This document shows, piece after piece, positions 44,163-52,900 of a stretch of DNA of 64,000 nucleotides. A program made the translations under genes and the position numbers. Within the stretch, counting starts at the first letter, position 1, and each line of letters opens with the position of its first letter. The DNA comes from JBASEY01 sp964404285 (GTDB lineage Bacteria; CSSED10-310), in assembly GCA_964404285.1 (NCBI GenBank), contig CAYOJK010000011.1, forward strand, positions 1 to 64,000, given 5' to 3'. The notes below the pieces were generated by a model. The model searched no databases. It was not told where the DNA came from and was given only the letters and a program-made list of their open reading frames with translations.

Positions 44163-44588
44163 CTATTCTTTAAATTCGATCAGGTTCAATCCGGTTTCAT
44201 TGTCTTTGAATCGGTTGATTTCGCCGGGTATGGTCTGAATAAAGATTTCACATGTCGCGCTAACGACAGCGCGGTTCAGATGGCCTCCGAACAGTTTATG
44301 GCTGGTATCCGACAGGCTGACATGCAGGTGCAGATAGATTTCGTCGTCCATTGTGCTGACATTACCGGCCAGGTTGACGATTTCCATGTCGCCGGTATAG
44401 TTTTCTGAATGATAGATTTTATTGTCGACGTCATACAAACCGATGGTTGCTTCGTTGACGGCGCCGATAGCGGAGACGACTCCGAGTCGAATATCGTTAT
44501 TGACGCAGATTTTATGAAGGGTCGAAACAATTTCTTCGCCGCGTGCGATTCGTATGATCCATGTATTTCCGAATTGTTTTGCTATCAT
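44163..44588 (-). CDS. PPC (DUF296) domain protein
   Basis: A 141-residue protein made of one PPC/DUF296 domain (GEEIVSTLHKICVNNDIRLG; SAIGAVNEATIGLYD; LHLHVSLSD; GGHLNRAVVSATCEIFI). The fold is a trimeric beta barrel with a conserved His cluster (H-L-H and GGHL). Bacterial members are stand-alone and may bind metal or nucleotides; the plant homologues bind AT-rich DNA. GGAGG precedes its ATG. It converges with nrdG and has no evident pathway partner. Confidence 0.85.
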   Translation of the reverse strand: MIAKQFGNTWIIRIARGEEIVSTLHKICVNNDIRLGVVSAIGAVNEATIGLYDVDNKIYHSENYTGDMEIVNLAGNVSTMDDEIYLHLHVSLSDTSHKLFGGHLNRAVVSATCEIFIQTIPGEINRFKDNETGLNLIEFKE

Positions 44589-44804
44589 GATTTCCTCCCT
44601 GTTTTTTTGGGGAAAAGACCCGGGTTCACACAGATTTGCAGTATATAGGTGTTATGTGGTTGAACACAATTCATTTCGCGTGCGCGAAATGTGGTTCCTG
44701 GTTATTCCCTTTCGTAATCTTATTTTCAATTATCTGTTTAAAGGATCTGTTACCCGAATTTATTCGGCTCCTTTGGAGGACATTTATCGGGTAGATATAA
44801 AGGA

Positions 44805-45179
44805 ATGGAACGTCTGATCGAACAGCAGAAGGAACGCTATTACGAAACGCTGAAACAAAGCTCCGAAGGTTGGCATACAGGCAAACATGATCCATGGCCA
44901 TATATAAATTATCTCTTGTCAATCTTGAAACTGGCTTATAAGGAATTTGAAGACCGAATGGATCGAATCAAATTTCCTAAAGGGACAAAAACTGAATTGA
45001 TCGTAAAAGCGGTGAGAAATTTTTCATCGGAATTTTCGATTGGCGATTTGGAGCGGGCTTGTCCAGGCATAAGCCGGGATATGGTTCGCAAGGTTCTTCG
45101 GGACCTTCAAACAAAAGGTGAAGTAGAATGTCTTGGACGCGGGCCGGGAGCGCTTTGGCGTAAGATAGAAAAGAGGTAA
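44805..45179 (+). pseudogene. Truncated Fic-family protein, C-terminal part only
   Basis: A 124-residue frame matching the C-terminal part of larger Fic AMP-transferase-family proteins (MERLIEQQKERYYETLKQSS; GWHTGKHDPWPYINYLL; AYKEFEDRM) plus a winged-helix tail (ISRDMVRKVLRDLQTKGEV). The catalytic Fic domain (HPFxxGNG) is missing. Upstream in the same frame SGRYKG recalls the family, but a stop lies about 20 codons before the ATG. It is most likely a remnant; a stand-alone DNA-binding protein is possible. AAAGGA abuts the ATG, which is poor spacing. Confidence 0.7.
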
Positions 45180-45365
45180 TACCCTTAAAAGAGGGTAATA
45201 AAAAGGGTAATATGGAAGACGGTTGAGTTGGTAGGGTAAATGGACACTCGAACCTTATGATAAGGTAAAGACGCTCTTCATTAGTCTCATCCGCCCCATA
45301 TCCCGTAATTTACCCGTTCAATTTAGAATTAGCGGAATCTCAGGACTAAATGTATATCACTTCGT

Positions 45366-45788
45366 TCAGCTTCCACCGATAATCTTCCTAAACCATTCAT
45401 CAAGCTCACATTTCTTCATGGTTCCTTCTGCGATTTTCAGAGCAGTGGCAACAATCTCATCGGATGTCAGTGATTCATCAATGGCATATCCATTTAATTT
45501 TAAAAAGAAAAATGCACTTGCCATTCCAGTCCTTTTATTCCCATCATAAAAAATATGCCGGGTTATTATATTAAAAGCGTAGAGTGATGCTTTTTCCCAA
45601 ATTGAAGGATATCGATCAACTCCTGAATAACTTGACTGAACTGTTTCTATTAAATGAAGAAGGCTGTTTTCGTTGTGTACAACTCCGGCACAACTGATTA
45701 ATCCTCCAAATATGGTAACAAGGCTTCGATTTAGCTCAACGAGTTCTTGAATATCAAGATATCTTATCGATCTGAAAGTTTCTGCCAT
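45366..45788 (-). CDS. doc: Doc-type (death on curing) Fic-fold toxin
   Basis: A 140-residue protein with the Doc signature HIFYDGNKRTGMASAFFFL (HxFxDGNKRT) near residues 80-98. Doc phosphorylates elongation factor Tu and blocks translation, unlike AMP-transferring Fic proteins. The usual partner is a Phd antitoxin upstream. Here a 63-aa protein overlaps its start by 25 bases and has no Phd character. It is the third gene of an operon led by a proteasome-fold protein. Start ATG 45788; translation is probably coupled. Confidence 0.88.
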   Translation of the reverse strand: MAETFRSIRYLDIQELVELNRSLVTIFGGLISCAGVVHNENSLLHLIETVQSSYSGVDRYPSIWEKASLYAFNIITRHIFYDGNKRTGMASAFFFLKLNGYAIDESLTSDEIVATALKIAEGTMKKCELDEWFRKIIGGS

Positions 45789-45955
45789 GCATCAGAGTAT
45801 TTTTCCAGTACTTCTTTGAGTAGTACTTCAGATGGCGCGCAGTTTGTTTCCATGCTAGGGATCGCAACGTTATAATATTCATCTGGTGCGTAGCTAACGA
45901 TGAGCAAAATTGCTGTTTGAAGCGGTGTTTCTTCTTTAGGAAAATTTATTCTCAT
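45764..45955 (-). CDS. 63-aa protein, candidate antitoxin
   Basis: A 63-residue protein (MRINFPKEETPLQTAILLIV at the start; helical C-terminus VLLKEVLEKYSDAWQKL). It does not match Phd or another antitoxin I know. The position immediately upstream of doc with a 25-base overlap is where an antitoxin would lie. AAGGAG within the end of the preceding gene serves its ATG, which overlaps that gene's stop as ATGA. The antitoxin role is inferred from position only. Confidence 0.65.
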   Translation of the reverse strand: MRINFPKEETPLQTAILLIVSYAPDEYYNVAIPSMETNCAPSEVLLKEVLEKYSDAWQKLSDR

Positions 45956-46764
45956 ATTTTACTCCTTCCACAACCTTCTAATTTTGCTATCAGGTTCTTT
46001 TGTTTGATCCATTGGAAGCCTTGGAAAGGTGTTATCAATGCAATATCGATTTCTCCTCCGACAGTCGGCACTTCATTCGCGAATCTCTGAAAGGCGCTTG
46101 TAGTCCCGATATAGAACTCGCAAGAGTCAATAGCATCTTGTAAAGAGAATAACTGGAACTTGAACTGAAGTCCAGCCTGTTCTTTACCGATATCCCATAA
46201 TTTTTGGACTACTCGATTATCTCCACCTATTGTACAACCAATTGATTTTTGTTTTCTTATAACATTCTGTTTTCCCAAATATATTTCATAAGTCAGGCCT
46301 TCGGGACGTCCTTTGTCCTGAATGAATCCATTCAGGTGCAAACCAAGCGGATGCCATTGCTCAGGAGCTTCTTCCTTATAATGCGGATACTGTTGAAGTA
46401 ATTCCTTCTCGAAATACAATATGAGATTCTCTTTCACTTGTTCCAAATCATCTGTCTTTTCACTGGAAGCTACGAACTGATTAATATGATAATAGATGCT
46501 CTTATTGTTCAAAATTCCCATACCAAACGAGCTGACAGCAATTTTATCAAAGATGGAAAATAACTTTTGTGTATACGACGAAGCAGAGAAAGGTATTGGA
46601 ACGGTAGGAAGCCTCATTTGTTGCGCACTTATTTTAGTTTTGCATTTTGGACATGCCAGAGCTAAATCCTTGGCAACAAATTGAAGGTGACTAAAGGATG
46701 TGGATAGACTATCTGCAGCTACTACTATCCCATCCGGAACTCTCATTGAAACGACTAAGCTCAT
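45952..46764 (-). CDS. Proteasome-fold (Ntn hydrolase-like) protein with zinc-knuckle insert
   Basis: A 270-residue protein. After Met removal it begins SLVVSMRVPDGIVVAADSLST: Ser1, and Asp17-Ser18 at exactly the positions of Asp17-Ser18 in proteasome beta subunits. The segment YTQKLFSIFDKIAVSSFGMG matches the stretch holding proteasome Lys33 and the following strand, but between them is an insert with CPKCKTKI. The remainder is alpha/beta. I infer an N-terminal-nucleophile hydrolase with Ser instead of Thr. It leads the operon with a 63-aa protein and Doc; GGGAGG precedes the start. Whether it degrades proteins is unknown. Confidence 0.7.
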   Translation of the reverse strand: MSLVVSMRVPDGIVVAADSLSTSFSHLQFVAKDLALACPKCKTKISAQQMRLPTVPIPFSASSYTQKLFSIFDKIAVSSFGMGILNNKSIYYHINQFVASSEKTDDLEQVKENLILYFEKELLQQYPHYKEEAPEQWHPLGLHLNGFIQDKGRPEGLTYEIYLGKQNVIRKQKSIGCTIGGDNRVVQKLWDIGKEQAGLQFKFQLFSLQDAIDSCEFYIGTTSAFQRFANEVPTVGGEIDIALITPFQGFQWIKQKNLIAKLEGCGRSKI

Positions 46765-47621
46765 AGAACGTTACCTCCCAATCACTTGTCGGCGCTAAGC
46801 GACCCCGTTACCAAAATTTCGGGATCACTAGTATAAGCTTAACGCAAAACAGCACATTTTCACAAATTTTTCTTCAATTTGAATTGGTTCCCATTTTCAA
46901 ATCACAATGCCCTCTGTGTCAATATGAATGAGACGCCCTGCCGTCCAATACTATCATCAGAGAATGCCTTAACACAGGCTTTACACCTTGGCATCCTCCG
47001 AAGCGGGGAAAACTTAATGGTCAGTCACAAGACACTCTTCCTTTGTCCCATCCGTCCCGTATGTCCCATAATTTTCCCATCTAAAAAAACACTGAAGAAA
47101 CAACAAGAATTCAAGATCGGTCGATTTTGAAAAACTAAACAGTTTAGATGCTGTTTCACTAACATTTGTCAGCAAGGTGTTATGTAAAGAAGAGAATACG
47201 ATTCTTTTAGAGCGCTTTCATGCAGCAGGCCATGCAGATAAAAGTTAAGTATCGGAGTGATGAAAGCGATAAAAAGACAACCTTTTTGGACTTTCGACTC
47301 TGAATCCGCAATTGATCAGAATTTAATTCATTCTTTAATGTTTTTCACGCCTGGTTACTTTAAAGCGTGGACTTCAGGTTTCTAGTTTCTGGTTGAGCTT
47401 TTTAAGTAATTATTATTCATCCGATGGCTCGAAAACTATTAACCCTCGCATTCTAACCACTTGGAAATTGGTTGTTGGATATTGAATATTGGATATTCAA
47501 TCCCGCTCCCTGCTCCCCGCTCCTTGCTTCTCACTCTAACAAGTAAATCTTTGCCTATAACATGACTTTCGTTTAAAATTAAACCGGAATTTCTTAGGCC
47601 TCTTTGGAAAGGAGCTGTCAC
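46765..47621. other. Non-coding stretch rich in short repeats
   Basis: About 850 bases without a supported gene. It contains one copy of the flanking repeat (47034-47078) and a TTGGATATTGAATATTGGATATTCAA-like palindromic low-complexity patch near 47470-47500. It also has a CTCCCTGCTCC run near 47505. Such patches are common between genes in repeat-rich anaerobe genomes. An 83-codon frame at 46879 spans these repeats and is rejected. Confidence 0.5.
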
Positions 47622-49001
47622 ATGACCGATATACTTAAAAGCATTAATGCTGATTATGCAGACGTCTTGGTAAAAACTAACCCCGGCGCGCAAATGCGCA
47701 CACTGGCGGAACGCATGACCGACAAGAAAATGGTGATGGACGGGAAACTGTTCCCCACATTTCTGAAACCGTATTTCCTTGATAAAAAAACAATCCCTTT
47801 ACTGCAAAAAGTCACCCGGAATCTGATTTCATCGCTGAACAAAATCGGAGACTTATATTTTCAAAAAGGACTTTTTAAAGAACAAATCCGAATGATCGGC
47901 CGAACAGCCGACCTGGCAGCCATCGACCCCGGGTATCCGGGCCACCAGATTATCAACCGATTGGATGTGTTTTTTGTGCCGGAAACCAATGAACTCAAAC
48001 TATTGGAATACAACTGCGGTGATCCCAGCGGCATGGGATGGCACGATCAAATGCTCGAAATGTTCCTGGATTTACCGGTTATACAACAGCTCCAGGAAAA
48101 GTATGAGTTTCATGTTGACTGGCTGGTCAAATCTCATTTCAAAGTGTTCTTCAAAAAATATCACGAATGGTGTGCACAAAAAGGCATAAAACCTGAAGAT
48201 AAACCTAATGTCTCGTTCATGTGTAAACGGGATTCGACAATTCTTGGCGATTTTCTGGCCTTTGTCGAATATTATCGCGCGATGGGATACAGCGCGGAAT
48301 TCGGCGATCCGCGGGATTTCGTCTATGATGGCAAAATACTTACCCTGCGCGGGCAGCCGATACACCTGATTTATCGGGATGCCATAGAAGACGTGATTCT
48401 GGATCAGTACTGGGATGACTGTCAACAACTGGTTCAAGCGCTGCGCGATAACGCGGTTTGCTTTGTCAATCCGGTCAGCTCCGCATCAGGAGACTGGAAA
48501 TCTATATTGGAAATCTTGACCGACGCTCAGTATGAACACCATTTTTCACCGGAAGAACAAGAAACCCATCGAAAACATGTTCCCTGGACCCGAACACTGG
48601 AAGAAAAGAAAACGGATTATAACGGCAAACAGATAGACTTGGCGCCATTTGTCAGAAATAACAGGGATAAACTGGTGCTGAAACCCAATGAGGGTTATGG
48701 CGGATTCGGTGTGGTTGTCGGTAAGTTTTCTGATGACACGACTTGGAATGAGTTGATTGATAAAGCGTTCAAAGACAATATCGTCTATACTGTTCAGGAA
48801 TTCGTGACGATACCGAAAGAAGAGTTTCCGGTGGTCAAAAATGGCGTCTATAAAGGGTTTGCACCGAAAAACGTCAATTTGAACCTGTGGTCACATGATG
48901 GGGAATTCGCTGGATCGTTTGTCCGGGCAGCCGACGGCAGCATCATCAACGTACACCAGGGCGGCGGCATGATGCCGGTGTTCTTTGTGTCAATGAAATA
49001 A
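47622..49001 (+). CDS. Circularly permuted ATP-grasp-like protein
   Basis: A 459-residue protein, started at ATG 47622 behind AAAGGAG. Nucleotide-binding features are DKLVLKPNEGYGGFGVVVG (about 350-370), TVQEFVTIPKE and the metal-binding end NLNLWSHDGEFAGSFVR with GGGMMPVF. Upstream, LKLLEYNCGDPSGMGWHDQML provides an acidic cluster. It resembles the circularly permuted ATP-grasp proteins that make amide bonds in small peptides; the ligand is not identifiable. It is probably cotranscribed with the DUF169 gene 14 bases downstream. Confidence 0.75.
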   Translation: MTDILKSINADYADVLVKTNPGAQMRTLAERMTDKKMVMDGKLFPTFLKPYFLDKKTIPLLQKVTRNLISSLNKIGDLYFQKGLFKEQIRMIGRTADLAAIDPGYPGHQIINRLDVFFVPETNELKLLEYNCGDPSGMGWHDQMLEMFLDLPVIQQLQEKYEFHVDWLVKSHFKVFFKKYHEWCAQKGIKPEDKPNVSFMCKRDSTILGDFLAFVEYYRAMGYSAEFGDPRDFVYDGKILTLRGQPIHLIYRDAIEDVILDQYWDDCQQLVQALRDNAVCFVNPVSSASGDWKSILEILTDAQYEHHFSPEEQETHRKHVPWTRTLEEKKTDYNGKQIDLAPFVRNNRDKLVLKPNEGYGGFGVVVGKFSDDTTWNELIDKAFKDNIVYTVQEFVTIPKEEFPVVKNGVYKGFAPKNVNLNLWSHDGEFAGSFVRAADGSIINVHQGGGMMPVFFVSMK

Positions 49002-49015
49002 TTGTAAGGCCAACC

Positions 49016-49729
49016 ATGCAACCTGATCCATCAAAACTATTGAAAATGACAGGTATAACCACCTGTTTGACCGGTTTTTACGATACGCCGGATACCGAGC
49101 CTTTTGAGCCGTTCGTCGAACCTAAGGCCTGCTTTTTCGCTGCCTGGAAAGACTGGATGAACGGTAAAAGTGTGCTGCTGCGGAAAGATAAATTCGATTG
49201 CCCGGGTTCCGGTATGCATCTGTGCGGTGTGCATTCACGGTCACGAGATGAGATGTTGACGTTTTTGGTTGAAATCGAAGGTTTAAAGGCTGAAAGAGAT
49301 CTGATGGCAGAATGGTTACAGACCAATAGGTCGTATGAAATGACTCATGACAATATCGTTATCGGCCCTCTTAAACCGGATCAGTACACCTATTTGAAAA
49401 GCATCACTTTCTGGGTCAATCCCGATCAGTTGAGCCTGTTATCGATCGGCGCTCAATACCGCACAAAACCCGGTGATCCGCCGTCTGTCCTGGCACGGTT
49501 CGGCTCGGGGTGTATGCAACTGGTCAATCTTTTCGATGACATAAAAGCGCCTCAAGCAATAATCGGCGCTACAGATATCGCTATGCGTCAACATCTGCCT
49601 CCGGATATCTTGGCGTTCACGGTGACAAAACCGCTGTTTGAGCTGCTGTGTAGCCTGGACGAAAAAAGCTTTCTCTATAAACCGTTCTGGAAAAATCTTC
49701 AGGCGTCACGGCGATCCAATTCGCCGTAA
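49016..49729 (+). CDS. DUF169 family protein
   Basis: A 237-residue protein with the pattern of DUF169 proteins. It has an early cysteine (PKACFFAAWKDWMNGKSVLLRKD), a second in CPGSGMHLCGVH, a middle strand VIGPLKPDQYTY and a third conserved part ARFGSGCMQLVNL. Members are cytoplasmic, cysteine-containing and common in anaerobes; their biochemical role is not established. It lies 14 bases after the ATP-grasp gene and is followed by a strong hairpin. Confidence 0.78.
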   Translation: MQPDPSKLLKMTGITTCLTGFYDTPDTEPFEPFVEPKACFFAAWKDWMNGKSVLLRKDKFDCPGSGMHLCGVHSRSRDEMLTFLVEIEGLKAERDLMAEWLQTNRSYEMTHDNIVIGPLKPDQYTYLKSITFWVNPDQLSLLSIGAQYRTKPGDPPSVLARFGSGCMQLVNLFDDIKAPQAIIGATDIAMRQHLPPDILAFTVTKPLFELLCSLDEKSFLYKPFWKNLQASRRSNSP

Positions 49730-49774
49730 CCATAAGCGCGAAAAGCGCGTGATTTAAGCTGAACACCTTTTCTT

Positions 49775-49812
49775 AGCGGAAGATCGCCCCGATCTTCCGC
49801 TTTGGTATTTCT
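49775..49812 (+). terminator. Hairpin terminator after the DUF169 gene
   Basis: A perfect 12-bp stem (AGCGGAAGATCG 49775-49786 / CGATCTTCCGCT 49790-49801) with a 3-base loop, followed by a T-rich but interrupted tract. It separates the ATP-grasp operon from the protease cluster. Confidence 0.8.
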
Positions 49813-49932
49813 AAGAACAGGTTATACGGCACAAAAATTGCTTATAAGTAAATAATACTGTTCGCGCCTGAGTGACAGGCGTACGCGGCATATAGGGTTG
49901 ATATTCGTCAATGCAGGGGGGGAAATCGATCG

Positions 49933-52900
49933 ATGAAACGCGCTAACATTGTTTTGAGTATATGCCTGATACTGTCAGTTGTGCCGGCGATGGCACAGAT
50001 GACGCATACGGTTCGCTTTGGTGAACCGGAATTGCTGGAATGGGATGTGGATGTGCCCGGTAAAGATATTACGGATCCATTCACAAAAATTCAGATGAAA
50101 AATGCTCCTTTGATGGCGCATCCCGGTGAACCGCAGATGCCGGTAAGACCGGTGACACTGCTGTTACCACAGCATGAAGCTCTTGAAAGTGTCACGGTTA
50201 CTTATAATCAATGGCAAAAAATACCCGGCTCATTTCTGCTGGCGCCCGGTCAGCACAGTTATCCGTTGAGTCAGCCGGATCTGCAGGTTTTTACTGAGCC
50301 GAATCCGGTGATCTATAAAAACTCCAAATGGTTTCCAGAACAAAATTATTCTGAACCGCGCATTTTCTGGAGTAAAGGATATCAACTGGTCATCATCAAT
50401 CTCTATCCCGTGCGATATCAGCCTAACGACGGCAGCCTTTATGTGTCCGATTTTGCCACAGTCATCGTGAATACTGTCCCGGCGGATACACGCACCGACC
50501 GCATTCGCTGCAGAAATCTCGAATCCGATCGGGAATGGGTTGCCGGTAAAGTCGAAAATCCCGAAATGGTGTTACAGTATCAAACAGAACCTTTGGCTTC
50601 TAATAATGTGCTGAATCAAAATGATTATCGATACGTGATCATAACTAACAATACGTTGATCAATGCTCCCAGCCCGAACAATTTCCAAGATTTACTTGCC
50701 TTCAAAGCATCACGCGGTATCAGCGGGACGATCAAACCCATCGAAGAAATCTATTCGCAATATATGGGGGTGGATAATCAGGAGAAAATCCGCAATTTCT
50801 GTATATATGCATACGAAAATTGGAACACGGAATATATTTTGCTGGGCGGCGATCACCAGATTGTCCCGACACGGGGCTGTTATGCCACGGCTGAAGGATA
50901 TCAGGATAATACGATACCGACGGATATGTATTTCGGCTGTTTGGATGGCAACTGGAACAGTAACGGCAACAATCGTTACGGCGAAGTTGACGATGGTCCT
51001 GGTGGTACGGAACCGGATATTTTTGCTGAACTTTTTGTCGGAAGAGCCTCTGTTGATACGACAACGCAACTACAAAATTTTGTCAGAAAAACTATCGCCT
51101 ACGAAACGGATAATTATGAGGCGGGCTGGGCGAAAAACGCGTTATTGCTAGGGGAATATCTATGGCCGCAAACCTATGGCGGTGACTACATGGATGAGCT
51201 CTGGTATGGAACGGACAAATGGGGTTACACAACACCAGGTTATCCGCAAAGCTGGAATATCGATCATTTATATGAACGGGAAGGCTCCTGGGGCAGCAGC
51301 CAGCTGGCGCCGAAATTCAATTCGAACAATTTGCATTGGGTAAACCACCTGGGTCACGCCAGCGAAACCACCGTCATGAACCTGTACACGTCGAATGTCC
51401 AGAGCCTGACAAACACCCGTCCGTTTTTGGTCTATTCGCAAGGCTGTTATGCCGGCGCATTCGATACGACGGACTGTATCGCTGAATACTTTTCGTGGAG
51501 CAGCGGCGGTGCGTTCGCTGTGCTGATGAACGGCCGCTACGGCTGGGGTGAAGCGGGCTGTACGGACGGCCCGGGTCAGTATTTTCATCGCCAGTTTCAT
51601 GATGCGTTTTTCACCGAAAATATCTGTGAAGTCGGTAGGATGAACGCCGATTCAAAAGAGGATAACGCCTGGTGCATGAATTATAAGGCCAATCGTTGGA
51701 CCTGTTACGAAGTCAACCTGTTTGGATGCCCGCAGACACCGCTTTTCGGTTATGTTACGACACGCGGCCAAATTGCGTTCGATCAACCCGCGTATCCCAG
51801 TGACGGAACCCTTGTGTGTATCGTCCAAGACGTGGATTTGAACCTGGATCCCAATGTTGCCGATACGGTTCAAGTCGCCTTGGTCACCGATCGAAATGAT
51901 TCGGAAACACTGACACTGATCGAAACCGGACCGAACACCTGTATTTTTACAGGGTCTATCACTATCCAACCTGGTCAACCGACTCCCGGTGATAACATAC
52001 TGAATGTATGGGAAGGCGACGAAATAACAGGCGCCTATATCGACGCAAACGATGGCTTCGGCGGCATCAATGTCCCGGTCACCACGACAGCTTCGGTCGA
52101 TGATACCTATCCGATTATCAGCAATGTCAGAGTCACATTTGTCGATGATACGAGCGCAGTGGTTTTCTGGAATACCGATGAACCTTGCGATAGCCGGGTA
52201 TGGTTTGGAAAAGTCACCCCTGATCAAGAGGTCCTGGTGGAAGGACTGCAGCAAAACCATGCCGTAACATTGACGGATCTTGATGAATGTACCGGATACA
52301 CGTTTTTCGTTCAATCTGCGGATGGGGCTGGAAACCTGTCCGAGAACGACAATGGAGGGACCGGTTATTCATTGACGACAATGGTGCGAATCTATGTGTT
52401 ACAAGAAAATATGGATACCAATCCACACTGGACGATTACCGGTGGAGATTGGGCATTCGGGCAACCGACGGGTAACCCGAGCGGCCCGGGAGCCGACCCG
52501 ACATCGGGTTTTGACGGCCTTAATGTCTATGGCACCAATCTGAACGGCGCCTATGCGGGAGGTTCAACCCCGTATCACCTGGTCACACCGGCTCTGGACT
52601 GCTCGATGGCGTTCGGCGTTCGCCTGAGTTTTTATCGATGGCTGGCAGTCGACGGATACGATGACAACCATCAAGCCCATATCAGTGTGTCCAACAACGG
52701 AACGACCTGGCACACGATTTTCACAAATCCATACTCCAAAATATATGATTACGCCTGGATGCGATATGAATATGATATCTCGGAATATGCTGATGGACAG
52801 CCTAATGTTTATATTCGTTGGACAATGGGGCCGTCCGGCAGCGGATCGGTCGGCGGCTGGAATATCGACAACGTGGAAGTGTCCTATGCGGCTCCATGTA

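Larger units (their letters stand above)
45273..47078. repeat. Related direct repeats flanking the Doc/Ntn-hydrolase operon
   Basis: Two same-strand copies of a roughly 45-base sequence lie at 45273-45315 and 47034-47078. They share CTCTTC, CATCCG, CCC.TA and TCCC.TAATTT in the same order, with about three quarters of positions alike and a 2-base indel. They bracket the three-gene operon at 45366-46764. They may be dispersed repeats or the scar of an inserted module. Confidence 0.55.

Noticed and set aside
46879..47130. 83-codon plus-strand frame
   Set aside because: Runs through a dispersed CCC-rich repeat in a non-coding stretch and lacks a ribosome site.
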